DNA of 64,000 nucleotides, from the NCBI GenBank assembly GCA_000745135.1, contig JQNH01000001.1:1798001-1862000 (forward strand), written 5' to 3'. Under the pieces are notes generated by a model, which saw only the letters and a list, made by a program, of their open reading frames with translations, was not told where the DNA came from and searched no databases. Both the position numbers and the translations under genes were made by a program. Origin of the DNA: Rhizobiales bacterium YIM 77505 (GTDB lineage: Bacteria; Pseudomonadota; Alphaproteobacteria; Rhizobiales; Beijerinckiaceae). Below are positions 7,935 through 16,014 of the stretch, in pieces (position 1 is the first letter of the stretch; the number at the start of each line of letters is the position of its first letter).

Positions 7935-8705
7935 ATGACTTCCATGGAAGGCCAACTGGCGATCGCTCGGGTTGATCGCGTGACTCCATGGTGTCAGCGC
8001 TGCCCGCTGACGAACGGCCATGGCTTCGACGGGTTCGCCGATGCCGAGCTCGAGTTCATGCGCGGCTTCAAGGTCAGCCATCAGCGGGCTTGGGCGGGGG
8101 AAACCCTGCTCGAACAGGCGGCCTCCCAGCCCCGGCTTCTCACCCTGTTCTCGGGGTGGGCCGCGCGCTGCCGCACCCTGCCCTCGGGAGAAAGGCAGCT
8201 CATCAACATCGTTCTGCCCGGCGATCTCGTGGGCTTGGAGAGCGTGCTCCTTGGCGCTCCCTCCCACTCCATCGAGGCCATCACCGACGTGACCTTCTGC
8301 TCGTTCGAGCCGGCTCGCTTCCGCGAGCTTCTCGAGAACCCCCGGATGGCGCGCCGGCTCGCGGCCCTTCAGGCCGCGGAGCTCCAACAGATCATCGAGC
8401 GTTTCGCCATCGTCGGGGCGTTCGATGCCAGGCGGAATCTCGCGCATTTCATCTGCGATCTCCACAGCCGCCTCGTCCGCCTCCAAATGGCCCAGGCGGA
8501 ACGGTTCAGGCTTCCCCTCACCCTGCGCCAGCTTGCGGACGCCCTCGGACTGACCACCGTGCATCTCCATCGGGTGCTTCGGGGCTTACGGAAGGAGGGA
8601 ATCCTGCACTTGGACCACGGCTACGTCCATATCCTCGACGGCCATCGCCTTCGCGAGATCGGCGCCTGCGCTGGCCCGCCGCAAGAGACAAGGCCGTTTC
8701 TTTGA
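7935..8705 (+). CDS. Crp/Fnr-family transcriptional regulator
   Basis: This 256-residue protein has an N-terminal cyclic-nucleotide-binding-like beta barrel (about 35-140; SGERQLINIVLPGDLVGLES). A dimerisation helix follows, then a C-terminal winged helix of the Crp type (about 190-240; LTLRQLADALGLTTVHLHRV). Cys residues near the N-terminus (WCQRCPL) are few and do not form a clear Fnr iron-sulfur set. The family activates or represses genes in response to a small molecule or redox state; the signal is unknown. A ribosome site (GGGAGG, six bases before the ATG) supports the start. The upstream region carries AACATTTGTT-type palindromes that could be operators for this or another factor. Confidence 0.88.
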   Translation: MTSMEGQLAIARVDRVTPWCQRCPLTNGHGFDGFADAELEFMRGFKVSHQRAWAGETLLEQAASQPRLLTLFSGWAARCRTLPSGERQLINIVLPGDLVGLESVLLGAPSHSIEAITDVTFCSFEPARFRELLENPRMARRLAALQAAELQQIIERFAIVGAFDARRNLAHFICDLHSRLVRLQMAQAERFRLPLTLRQLADALGLTTVHLHRVLRGLRKEGILHLDHGYVHILDGHRLREIGACAGPPQETRPFL

Positions 8706-8740
8706 AACGACCGGGCGAGCTGCGGGGACAGCCGAAGCTC

Positions 8741-8962
8741 TCAGGCGGCGGAGTACTCCTCCGGGCGGGTCGCCACTTGCGCCGAGCGTGCGAAGCGGTG
8801 GATGGCCGACAGATCGTGGCCTGACGCGCGTTCGCTCAGGGCCTCGGTCGCGATCTCGATCGCCTCCACGACCTCCTCCTTGCTCAAGAGCCCTTTGGAG
8901 ATCAGGAGAAGCGTCACGGACTCAAGCACGGCGAGCGCTGCATTGCTGCTGTGGTCAACCAC
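8741..8962 (-). CDS. Small helical protein, member B of a four-copy family
   Basis: The preferred start is GTG at 8962, preceded by an AAAAGGGGG ribosome site, which gives 73 residues; an upstream ATG at 9079 is in frame but adds a sequence without family similarity. The core LESVTLLLISKGLLSKEEVV matches the other family members (LLxLVxKxLxSxEEV pattern). The C-terminus is charged and variable. It lies immediately downstream of member C on the same strand and convergent with the Crp-like regulator. No known domain is recognised. Confidence 0.65.
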   Translation of the reverse strand: MVDHSSNAALAVLESVTLLLISKGLLSKEEVVEAIEIATEALSERASGHDLSAIHRFARSAQVATRPEEYSAA

Positions 8963-9103
8963 GGTAACCCCCTTTTCTTTCGCAAAGCCGATGCAGTTGC
9001 GTGCGGGCCAACGGGCATACGAGCGAGGAATGCGAACAACATGGCCGCGATCAGGCGCCGCCCCGATCTGCCGGTCCACCTGCTTATCCGCAAGTCACAT
9101 ATG

Positions 9104-9424
9104 TTATCCGGCGGACTTTATTGGGTCCGAAGCTTTGCTTTTCGCCATGCGAGGCGGGTTGGCCACGCCCTGGCGCTGCGGCCGACGCCCCGAACGACCC
9201 GGACGGCCGTGCAGGGCCGGGGCGCTCTGAGGAATCGCAGCGCGGGCAATCGAGCGCTTGAGGGCCTCGACGCACGCGCTGTCCTCGCGCCGATCTTCGG
9301 CCTCCAGGGCAGCTCCGGCGTCATCAAGCGCCTCGATCACCTCTTCCTTGTGGATGACCCTCTTTTCGACCAGAAGCAGCAAGACTGCCTCCAGGACATG
9401 CATCTGGCCCGTTCCGGTTGTCAT
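9104..9424 (-). CDS. Small helical protein, member C of a four-copy family
   Basis: Starting at the ATG at 9424 (106 residues; a second candidate start is the Met seven codons on). The core MHVLEAVLLLLVEKRVIHKE followed by EVIEAL matches members A, B and D. The first 65 residues form the conserved part; the remainder is Arg/Pro-rich. An inverted repeat GAACA-AA-TGTTC (9548-9559) lies about 125 bases upstream of the start. It is tandem with member B (about 140 bases between them), which suggests a local duplication. Function unknown. Confidence 0.6.
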   Translation of the reverse strand: MTTGTGQMHVLEAVLLLLVEKRVIHKEEVIEALDDAGAALEAEDRREDSACVEALKRSIARAAIPQSAPALHGRPGRSGRRPQRQGVANPPRMAKSKASDPIKSAG

Positions 9425-9578
9425 GGGAGAACTCGTTTGGTGCACACGGACGCGGCGACAGCTCGCCGTTAACTGCCGGGTCAACTAGCAAGTGGCGTGC
9501 CGAGGTCCACAGCTGCGCTGTTCTCCGCAGGCAGAATTGCGCCAGCTGAACAAATGTTCGACCCGCACGCCTTGCGTC

Positions 9579-10154
9579 TCATTCGATGGCTCCGCGTGGA
9601 AGAGCAGGTTGGCGGCCGGGGACCGGCTCGTTTCGCGATGTCTCGCGCTCTGGGCGGACAGAGGGACCGCCCGTCCCACGGCCTGCTCCTCGCGCCCGCG
9701 ACCGGTCGGCGTCGCCGTTCAGATCGGGCGGTCGGTCACCCGGATCGGCGAGGGCTGACGCACCCGGCGGCCCCGGCGGGCCTGGCGGCCCCACCGGTCC
9801 CGGCGGACCCGGATCTCCCTTTTCCCCTTTTTCGCCCCGCTGCCCGCAATTGGCGATGACGGCGTCGCGCACCTCGTCGCGGCTGATCAAGGTCACGACG
9901 CATGAGGCCGGATGGTAGGTGATCTGGAAGCGGAACTGGCCGCGCCCGTCGGCAACGGTCCTGAACAGGCCGTCGAGCGACACCTCCGTGCCGGGCTCCC
10001 GCACGCGGCCGATCACCCAGAGATAGCCCTCCGCGATGCGCGCCACCACGACCTCGATCTCGGCGCGGGCGGGCGCCGGCCCGGCGAGAAGGCTCACCGT
10101 CAGCAACAAGCCTCTCCCAAGCATGCTCCGTCTATTCAGCGTTGGATCCCCCAT
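9579..10154 (-). CDS. Secreted protein with short collagen-like segment
   Basis: Starting at the ATG at 10154 (191 residues). The N-terminus looks like a twin-Arg or Sec signal (RRSMLGRGLLLTVSLLAG, ending PARA). A small beta-rich domain follows (about 30-110; YLWVIGRVREPGTEVSLDG), resembling carboxypeptidase-regulatory-like folds. Then come about ten Gly-X-Y triplets (GEKGEKGDPGPPGPVGPPG) and a disordered Arg/Pro-rich tail. Collagen-like triplets in bacteria form triple helices on surface or secreted proteins; ten triplets is short for a stable helix. The tail composition differs from the rest, so a frameshift near the triplets is possible. Confidence 0.7.
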   Translation of the reverse strand: MGDPTLNRRSMLGRGLLLTVSLLAGPAPARAEIEVVVARIAEGYLWVIGRVREPGTEVSLDGLFRTVADGRGQFRFQITYHPASCVVTLISRDEVRDAVIANCGQRGEKGEKGDPGPPGPVGPPGPPGPPGASALADPGDRPPDLNGDADRSRARGAGRGTGGPSVRPERETSRNEPVPGRQPALPRGAIE

Positions 10155-10263
10155 GTCCGCGCAAGACGCGGGCCCATAGCATTTCGGTGCCGCGCTTGCA
10201 CGATGCCGCGTGGGGCTTTTGCGCCGACTGCCGCGAAGCGCTTGGCAGGAGCGACCGACCCCA

Positions 10264-10695
10264 TCAGCGCGGTGGAGCCTCGCGTTCGCCGGGCGGCGAA
10301 TCGGACCCTCGAGGCAGGCCGCACGCGCGTAGAAGGCGCCCACGCTCGATCAGGCTGGCGGCCTTGATGGCGATCTCTCGTGCGTGCGGATCGGAAGCAC
10401 CAGTCGCAAGCACCGTCAGGTACTCGGCCATTAATGCGGTGCTGTAGTAGAATGGCTCGCCCTCGGACCCTTTTGCCCTCTCCATGACGGCCGCCGACCG
10501 ACTGAGGGATCCAATGTATTCTTGCCGCACGGACTCGCCGGCTTCGTGGAGGGCGCTGACGCCGCCAAACCGCGTCTCGAACGCGTCCCACAGCTCGGCC
10601 AGTCTGATGGCCACGGAATCCTGCTTGGTCTCGTTCAGGAGCGCGAGCTCCCGGAGCAGTGGGGGCGGTTCGGGATCCTGGTGCGTCTCAGGCAT
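10264..10695 (-). CDS. Hypothetical helical protein
   Basis: The frame is open from 10833; the preferred start is the Met at 10695 (143 residues, preceded by a G-rich stretch), with 10833 as an alternative. The sequence is mostly helical and charged (SVAIRLAELWDAFETRFGGV, then SVRQEYIGSLSRSAAVMERA) and ends in a Pro/Arg-rich tail. No family is recognised. It lies upstream of the collagen-like gene on the same strand, about 110 bases away. Confidence 0.5.
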   Translation of the reverse strand: MPETHQDPEPPPLLRELALLNETKQDSVAIRLAELWDAFETRFGGVSALHEAGESVRQEYIGSLSRSAAVMERAKGSEGEPFYYSTALMAEYLTVLATGASDPHAREIAIKAASLIERGRLLRACGLPRGSDSPPGEREAPPR

Positions 10696-11116
10696 CGGGC
10701 GGCCGCCCCCTACTGTTGCAAGCCGTGCCACGACCACCTCCATGAAGGCGCTGACGAAGGCCATCGCAAGCCGCCAGGTGGTCCGACACCGGGTCCAAGC
10801 ATCGCTCAACGCCCGAGGCGTCTTTGCCGGCATTGGGTCACGCCGTTGCGGAAGAGCGGCTGCGCCGCCTCCGCCTATCGCCCCCTAAATCACATCATAC
10901 TTATGCGGATTGGCAGATGGCTGTAAGAAGATTCTTGCGGCCGGCAAGTTGTCTTCCCGGATCACGGATGAATTGAGGCAACAGCGAGCCAGGAATCAAC
11001 CAGCGACCCGCCCGTTCCTCTGGCACGCGCCACAAATCGAACACGCTTAACGGTTTCTCCACCGAGATCACACACCGTCGATTCGATCAACGGATCGCCT
11101 TCGTGGGGGTCTCAAC
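10696..11116. other. Intergenic region before the BTLCP gene
   Basis: No convincing gene apart from a possible N-terminal extension of the minus-strand gene (up to 10833). A GCCACAAATCGAAC element at about 11028-11041 lies about 80 bases upstream of the TTG start at 11117 and resembles elements upstream of other genes. Confidence 0.4.
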
Positions 11117-11737
11117 TTGAAACTCTTTCCCGCTGCCCTCGTCGGCGCCCTCTCGCTTTGGTCCACCTGCGCGTCGGCCGCTCCGGATGCGGCGATGGCC
11201 ATCGGCGGAAAGGCGAGTCCGCCGCCCGCCTTTCGCACCTTCTGTCAGCAGCACCCCTCAGAGTGCAGGCCGACAGACCGGCGCGCCGGCCCGATGGTCC
11301 TCACGGCCGAGCGCTACCGGGAGCTCGAGGCGATCAATTCCTATGTCAACGGCTCCCTTCGCGAAGTCTCCGACTACGAGCAGCACGGGCAGGAGGACGT
11401 TTGGACGGTCCCAGGCCAGCAAGGCGATTGTGAGGATTTCGCCCTCTTGAAGCGCAAGCTCCTTATCGCCCGCGGATGGCCGTCATCCGCCCTCCTTCTG
11501 ACCGTTGCGGCCACCTCGTCCGGCGAGGGTCACGCGGTGCTCACGGTCGTGACCGATCGCGGCGACTACGTGCTCGACAACAAGACCTCGCGCATCCGTC
11601 TGTGGACAGACACAGGTTACATGTTCTTCACGCGCCAATCGGCGTCCGATCCGCGGCACTGGGTTGCCGTTCGGGGCGGCGTGCCTGGACAGTTTGCCGC
11701 CGAAACGCGCAATCCCCTTCGGACAAGCGGCCGCTAG
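11117..11737 (+). CDS. Transglutaminase-like cysteine peptidase (BTLCP family)
   Basis: The start is TTG at 11117, which gives a clean signal peptide (about 1-22). The protein has 206 residues. The predicted catalytic triad of the bacterial transglutaminase-like cysteine proteinase family is visible: Cys105 in GDCEDFALLK, His139 in GEGHAVLTV and Asp154 in YVLDNK. Family members of the LapG type cleave surface adhesins in the periplasm; others in Hyphomicrobiales have no known substrate. No LapD-like receptor gene is nearby. A link to the type I secretion locus downstream is possible but not shown. Confidence 0.88.
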   Translation: MKLFPAALVGALSLWSTCASAAPDAAMAIGGKASPPPAFRTFCQQHPSECRPTDRRAGPMVLTAERYRELEAINSYVNGSLREVSDYEQHGQEDVWTVPGQQGDCEDFALLKRKLLIARGWPSSALLLTVAATSSGEGHAVLTVVTDRGDYVLDNKTSRIRLWTDTGYMFFTRQSASDPRHWVAVRGGVPGQFAAETRNPLRTSGR

Positions 11738-11771
11738 GCGGTGGCGGGGCTCGCGGCCCCTCGCCACCGCG

Positions 11772-12980
11772 TCACCTGGAGCCACCGCCCCCGCCGCCTC
11801 CACCGGAGCCGCCCCCTCCTCCACCGCCGCCGCCGCCGCCGGCGCCGCCGCCGCCTCCACCACCACCGGAGCCACCGCCGCCTCCAGCGCCGCCGCTACC
11901 GCCCGAGCCACCACCTCCCGAACCGCCTCCACCTCCGGAGCCGCCTCCACCTCCGGAGCCGCCACCGCCACCAGAACCACCGCCACCGCCGGAGCCGCCT
12001 CCGCCGCCGGAGCCGCCTCCGCCGCCAGAACCACCGCCTCCACCGGAGCCTCCGCCGCCACCGCCGGAGCCGCCTCCTCCGCCGCCAGAACCACCGCCTC
12101 CACCGGAGGAGCCTCCGCCTCCAGATCCACCGCCTCCAGATCCACCGCCGGAGCCTCCGCCACCACCGGAGCCACCGCCTCCAGATCCACCGCCGCCGCC
12201 CGAGCCGCCACCGCCGGAGCCGCTGCCGGAGCCACCACCGGAACCGCCCGAACCGCCTGAGCCACCAGAGCCGCCGCCGGAGCCACCACTGCCGCCGCTA
12301 CTGCCGCCGGAGCCACCGCCGCTGCCGCCGGAGCCGCCCCCCGAGCCCGACCCGCCAGAGCCGCCAGAACCGCCGGAGCTATCGCCGCTCCCGGGGCCAC
12401 CGCCGCCGTCGCCCGGATTGCTCGCGCCGGTGACGGCGCCGACAGCGCGCGGCGGACACAGCCAGACGAGTTCAGCACCACGCTGCACCAGCTGACAGCC
12501 GGGGAAAGGCGCCGCGAGGGGCACGCCCGTCGCGGTCGTTCCAGGGAATATCTGGACCCCGCTCCCGCCGACGGACATCGCCGGGGCCGCCCCGATCGCT
12601 CCCGTCGCCGTCGGCGGACAGGCCCACAACCGCTGCGAACCGATCTGCTGCAGTTCACAACCCGGGCGGGGCCGCCGCGTCGGCCTGCCTCGGTCGGACA
12701 CGCCCTCGTAATATTCGACCTGGCCGGCGACGGGTCCGCTCGAGGCGGCCGTCATCGATTGCGAGCGGATTGCGCTCGTGGCAGCCGGTGGGCAGGCCCA
12801 GAGTCGGCGGGTCCCGTCGGCGATCAGTTCGCATCCCGGCCGCGGCCGGCGCGTCATGCGTCCGGTCGAGGAGGTCCCTTCATAGTATTCGACTTCACCG
12901 CTGCCGACCTGCGCCAGTGTCGTTTGAGAGCTCGCGGCCAGAAGCCCGAGCGTCAGAAGAGCTAAAGACCGCGTATGCAT
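11772..12980 (-). CDS. Secreted protein: three two-Cys repeats plus long Gly/Ser-rich tail
   Basis: This 402-residue protein has a signal peptide (1-24). Three tandem repeats of about 42 residues follow at about 30-71, 88-129 and 142-183. Each has the pattern V-[EQ]-x-[YF]-x-G-x-[ST]-x-x-G, then P-G-C-[EQ]-L and W-x-C-P-P, with two Cys 13-14 residues apart (Cys50/63, 108/121, 162/176). Residues 189-402 are almost entirely Gly and Ser in GGGGS-like units. The plus strand of this region also has a long Pro-rich frame, but the signal peptide and repeats show the minus strand is coding. No known family is recognised; the disulfide-type repeats suggest an extracytoplasmic role. Confidence 0.8.
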   Translation of the reverse strand: MHTRSLALLTLGLLAASSQTTLAQVGSGEVEYYEGTSSTGRMTRRPRPGCELIADGTRRLWACPPAATSAIRSQSMTAASSGPVAGQVEYYEGVSDRGRPTRRPRPGCELQQIGSQRLWACPPTATGAIGAAPAMSVGGSGVQIFPGTTATGVPLAAPFPGCQLVQRGAELVWLCPPRAVGAVTGASNPGDGGGGPGSGDSSGGSGGSGGSGSGGGSGGSGGGSGGSSGGSGGSGGGSGGSGGSGGSGGGSGSGSGGGGSGGGGGSGGGGSGGGGGSGGGSGGGGSGGGGSSGGGGGSGGGGGGSGGGGGGSGGGGGSGGGGGSGGGGGSGGGGGSGGGGGSGGGGGSGGGGGSGGGGSGGSGGAGGGGGSGGGGGGGGAGGGGGGGGGGGSGGGGGGGGSR

Positions 12981-13428
12981 GACGTTCCTCGCAGTACAGA
13001 TGTTTAAGGTTAATGCGAGAGACGCCGCGAGGCGGTGTCATAAGTTTCAACCGCAGCCCGCCTACGGCAACATTTGTTTGTACAACCCTCATTTCGCGAA
13101 CCATCGGCCCCGCGCCGCGTTCGCGTCCCCGACCAGAGGGAGGGTTGGCAGCCGACGGTAGCCGGCATGGTCGACGTCCGGTCCGGGCGAGCGCGCGTCG
13201 TGGAACGCTCGCACGCCGAGGAGGCATTGCCTCCCTCGATCTGTAAAATAATCGAGAAGCCCGAAGGACATCAGGCTAGTGCCTTTCAAGCAACACCTAC
13301 CGCCTCCATAACAGCGTCCCATCCATGCCGCAGGTTGGTCACAGTCTGTTCCTAGCGAAGATCTCGTTCATCGGTGCATATTCCATGCGCCCCGCTCCAA
13401 TAATCCATAGAAGATACGGGATTTCTGC
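12981..13428. other. Divergent intergenic region
   Basis: No credible gene. GGCAACATTTGTTTGTAC (13066-13083) lies about 90 bases upstream of the repeat/Gly-Ser gene and contains the AACA-TT-TGTT inverted repeat also seen at 7522. It presumably holds promoters for both flanking genes. Confidence 0.45.
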
Positions 13429-14715
13429 ATGTCGCAGCCGACCGCCTACGAGCAATACATGCTCGAACTGATCAATGCCGAGCGTGCCAAGGCTGGCGTC
13501 CAGCCGCTCGCCTTCGACGGGGATCTCAACGAATCCGCCGAGGGCCATAGCCAATGGATGATCCAGACCGACACCTTTTCCCATACCGGCGCCGGCGGCT
13601 CAGACGCCGGACAGCGCATGAGCGCGGCCGGCTATTCCTTCACCGGCAGCTGGTCCTGGGGTGAGAATATCGCGTGGGCGACGACGCGGGCGCCGAGCGG
13701 TCTGCAGGACGAGGTCAGCCTCCTGCACACCAACCTCCTGAACTCTTCCGGCCACCGCGCGAACATCCTCAACGGCAACTTCCGCGAAATCGGCATCGGC
13801 TTCGAGACGGGCGACTATGGCGGCCGCGACAGCGCCTTCGTGACCCAGAACTTCGCCAAGACAGCCACGAGCCCGTTCCTGACCGGCGTCGCCTTCGACG
13901 ACAGGGACGGCGACCGCTTCTATGATCCAGGCGAGGGCCTCGGCGGGATCAACGTGACCGTCACCACCGCAAGCGGCGCGGTCGTCGCGTCGACGACCAC
14001 CATGGCTTCGGGCGGGTACGACGTGAACCTCGCCGCTGGAACCTACAGCGTCACCTTCTCCGGCGGCGGTGTGGCCACCACCACTCAGCAGGTCACGATC
14101 GGCACGGACAACGTCAAAGTGGATCTCGTCGATCCGGCTCTGACGGACGGCGACCAGGTGGTCACGCCCGCTCCTCAACCCGCCCCTCAACCTCAACCCC
14201 AGCCGCCGCAACCGGAGACGGTGATCGGCACGGGGTCAGGCGAACGCCTGATCGGCACGCCGGAGGCGGACCGGATCGACGCCCGTGGCGGAAGCGATCG
14301 TGTTTATGGGCAGGGTGGCAACGACACCCTTCTCGGCGGCGATGGCAGGGACTTCCTCTACGGCGGTCCTGGCAACGATGTCCTGACCGGAGGCAATGGT
14401 GAGGACAGCTTCGTGTTCAACACGATCCTCGACGCCGCGACCAATGTGGACCAGATCACGGACTTCTCCGTGATCGCCGACACGATCCGGCTCGAGAACG
14501 CGATCTTCACGAAGCTCGGCTGGAGTGGAACGCTTGCATCCTCGGCCTTTCACATCGGCGCTCAAGCGCATGATCTCACGGACCGGATCATCTATGACGC
14601 GAGCAACGGCGCCGTGATGTACGATCAAGACGGTGCCGGCGGAGGCGCCGGCGTCGTGTTCGCGCAGCTGCCGCCGGGCCTTCCGCTCTCCAACGCGGAC
14701 TTCGTTGTCATCTAA
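13429..14715 (+). CDS. CAP-domain exoprotein with RTX calcium-binding repeats
   Basis: This 428-residue protein has no signal peptide. A CAP (SCP/PR-1-like) domain occupies about 1-145, with His40 in AEGHSQW, Glu79 in WGENIAW and the HRANIL motif. A beta-sandwich of carboxypeptidase-regulatory or SdrD-B type follows (about 152-215; DRDGDRFYDPGEGLGGI). A Pro/Gln linker leads to RTX nonapeptides (about 262-320; GGSDRVYGQGGNDTLLGG) and a serralysin-type C-terminus. RTX repeats plus a missing signal peptide indicate type I secretion. The exporter genes at 27400-31490 are a plausible route. CAP domains bind lipids or act in cell-wall contexts; the activity here is unknown. Confidence 0.9.
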   Translation: MSQPTAYEQYMLELINAERAKAGVQPLAFDGDLNESAEGHSQWMIQTDTFSHTGAGGSDAGQRMSAAGYSFTGSWSWGENIAWATTRAPSGLQDEVSLLHTNLLNSSGHRANILNGNFREIGIGFETGDYGGRDSAFVTQNFAKTATSPFLTGVAFDDRDGDRFYDPGEGLGGINVTVTTASGAVVASTTTMASGGYDVNLAAGTYSVTFSGGGVATTTQQVTIGTDNVKVDLVDPALTDGDQVVTPAPQPAPQPQPQPPQPETVIGTGSGERLIGTPEADRIDARGGSDRVYGQGGNDTLLGGDGRDFLYGGPGNDVLTGGNGEDSFVFNTILDAATNVDQITDFSVIADTIRLENAIFTKLGWSGTLASSAFHIGAQAHDLTDRIIYDASNGAVMYDQDGAGGGAGVVFAQLPPGLPLSNADFVVI

Positions 14716-14824
14716 AGGGTGTTCCGGGGGCTCTCCTGGGCCTCATCGGCAACGGGGAGTCCCCGCTTCTCCACGGTGTTGGAGTTCCGCGACGTGAACC
14801 AACGCCCGATCGGGCATCGAGGCG

Positions 14825-15979
14825 TCAGTTGCGCCGCCAGCGCAGGAAGTCGTTGAACAGCGCCTCGCGCTCTCGCCTGGACATGCGAGCGTTCGTTGCT
14901 CGATTGGCCAGGAACGTGTCGAACTGTGACCGAAGCTGCGCCTCCCCAGTGGGCTCCTCCTTCCGCACCATGCGGGCGAGGATCTCCTCAGCGACGCGAT
15001 ATCTCGTCCAGCCGGGTACCGTGCCCGCCACGTTGATCTCCTGCCACTTCGGTTGGAACGGGGGCTGCTGCAGTTGGGAGAACTTGGCGAAATACGCCTC
15101 GATGAAGCGAGCCACCCGGCGGTAGCGGTCGCTGTTCGTCGGCCAGTTGAAGACGGCAAGGACGGTTGGCACCGCGATCGTCTCGACGGATTGCCCGGAC
15201 GGGATCAGATTTGGGTAATCCTCGGCGCTCAGGCGGGCCGGCACGTAGTAGTCCGCGAACTGCGCATCGTCCTCGATCGGCAGAAAGTGAAAGCCCGGCT
15301 CCGGCTTGAACTTCGCGAAGAGGTCGTTCGGCTTGCCGACCACATGGACGACCGCCGAGATTTCGCCGCTGCGCATCTTCTCGAGGGCGATGGCATTGTT
15401 CATGAACACCGGCTCGACCTCGATGCCGAGCCGCTGAAACACCACCTGGCCGGTGAGATTCGCCGCGCTGCCGCGCGTGTTGAACGCGACCTTGCGACCG
15501 GCCAGATCCTTCAAGCTGTTGAACTCGCCCCGCGCATAGATGTGCACCTCCGACCGGAACAACGGCGAGATGTAGTGGATCCGCTCCTCGATGTTCGGCA
15601 CCTTCAGTTCGCGCCGGAAGTGATCCAGGACGTCCGATTGCGTGATGGCGATGTCGACGCCCTTCAAGAAGAGAAGATCGCTCACATTGCCCACCGCCCC
15701 GAAAGTGACGAGGGGAATGACGCGCAGGCGAGGACCGTCGTCGAGGACCTTGGCGATGTCGGCCGCGTAGCGGATGAAGGTGCCTTCGAGAAGGCCGCCC
15801 GCAAGACCCACGGTCCATTCGTTGACCTCGGTCTTGCCCGGCACTTCGAGGTTGGCCGGAGAACGCTTGCGCGGCTGCTCCGCTGGCGGCGACGGCGTCT
15901 GCGCCATGACCGCCTGCGAGCACGCCCAGCCGAGCATCAGCCCCAGCGCGAGCAGCCCGCACCGCTTGTTTTTCCTCAT
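14825..15979 (-). CDS. TAXI-family TRAP-type periplasmic binding protein (copy 2)
   Basis: The start at 15979 is preferred over 16018 because GGGGAGGG lies just upstream and the signal peptide begins there (MRKNKRCGLLALGLMLG, ending VMAQ). The protein has 384 residues. TAXI features include GLLEGTFIRYAADIAKVL, VDIAITQSDVL and KMRSGEISAVVHVVGKP. The Pfam NMT1/TAXI fold binds a periplasmic solute. No TRAP permease lies nearby. Its partner, a Sel1-like coiled-coil protein, is directly upstream on the same strand (35 bases between). Compared with the pair at 2911-4865, gene order is reversed. Confidence 0.9.
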   Translation of the reverse strand: MRKNKRCGLLALGLMLGWACSQAVMAQTPSPPAEQPRKRSPANLEVPGKTEVNEWTVGLAGGLLEGTFIRYAADIAKVLDDGPRLRVIPLVTFGAVGNVSDLLFLKGVDIAITQSDVLDHFRRELKVPNIEERIHYISPLFRSEVHIYARGEFNSLKDLAGRKVAFNTRGSAANLTGQVVFQRLGIEVEPVFMNNAIALEKMRSGEISAVVHVVGKPNDLFAKFKPEPGFHFLPIEDDAQFADYYVPARLSAEDYPNLIPSGQSVETIAVPTVLAVFNWPTNSDRYRRVARFIEAYFAKFSQLQQPPFQPKWQEINVAGTVPGWTRYRVAEEILARMVRKEEPTGEAQLRSQFDTFLANRATNARMSRREREALFNDFLRWRRN

Positions 15980-16014
15980 GAAACCCTCCCCTGGCGAGGA
16001 TCCTGCCGCCGCGT

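Noticed and set aside
11476-12495. Long Pro-rich open frame on the plus strand (PPPEPP repeats)
   Set aside because: It is the complement of the Gly/Ser tail of the minus-strand gene, which has a signal peptide and three conserved repeats. The plus frame overlaps the BTLCP gene in a different frame and has no start context.
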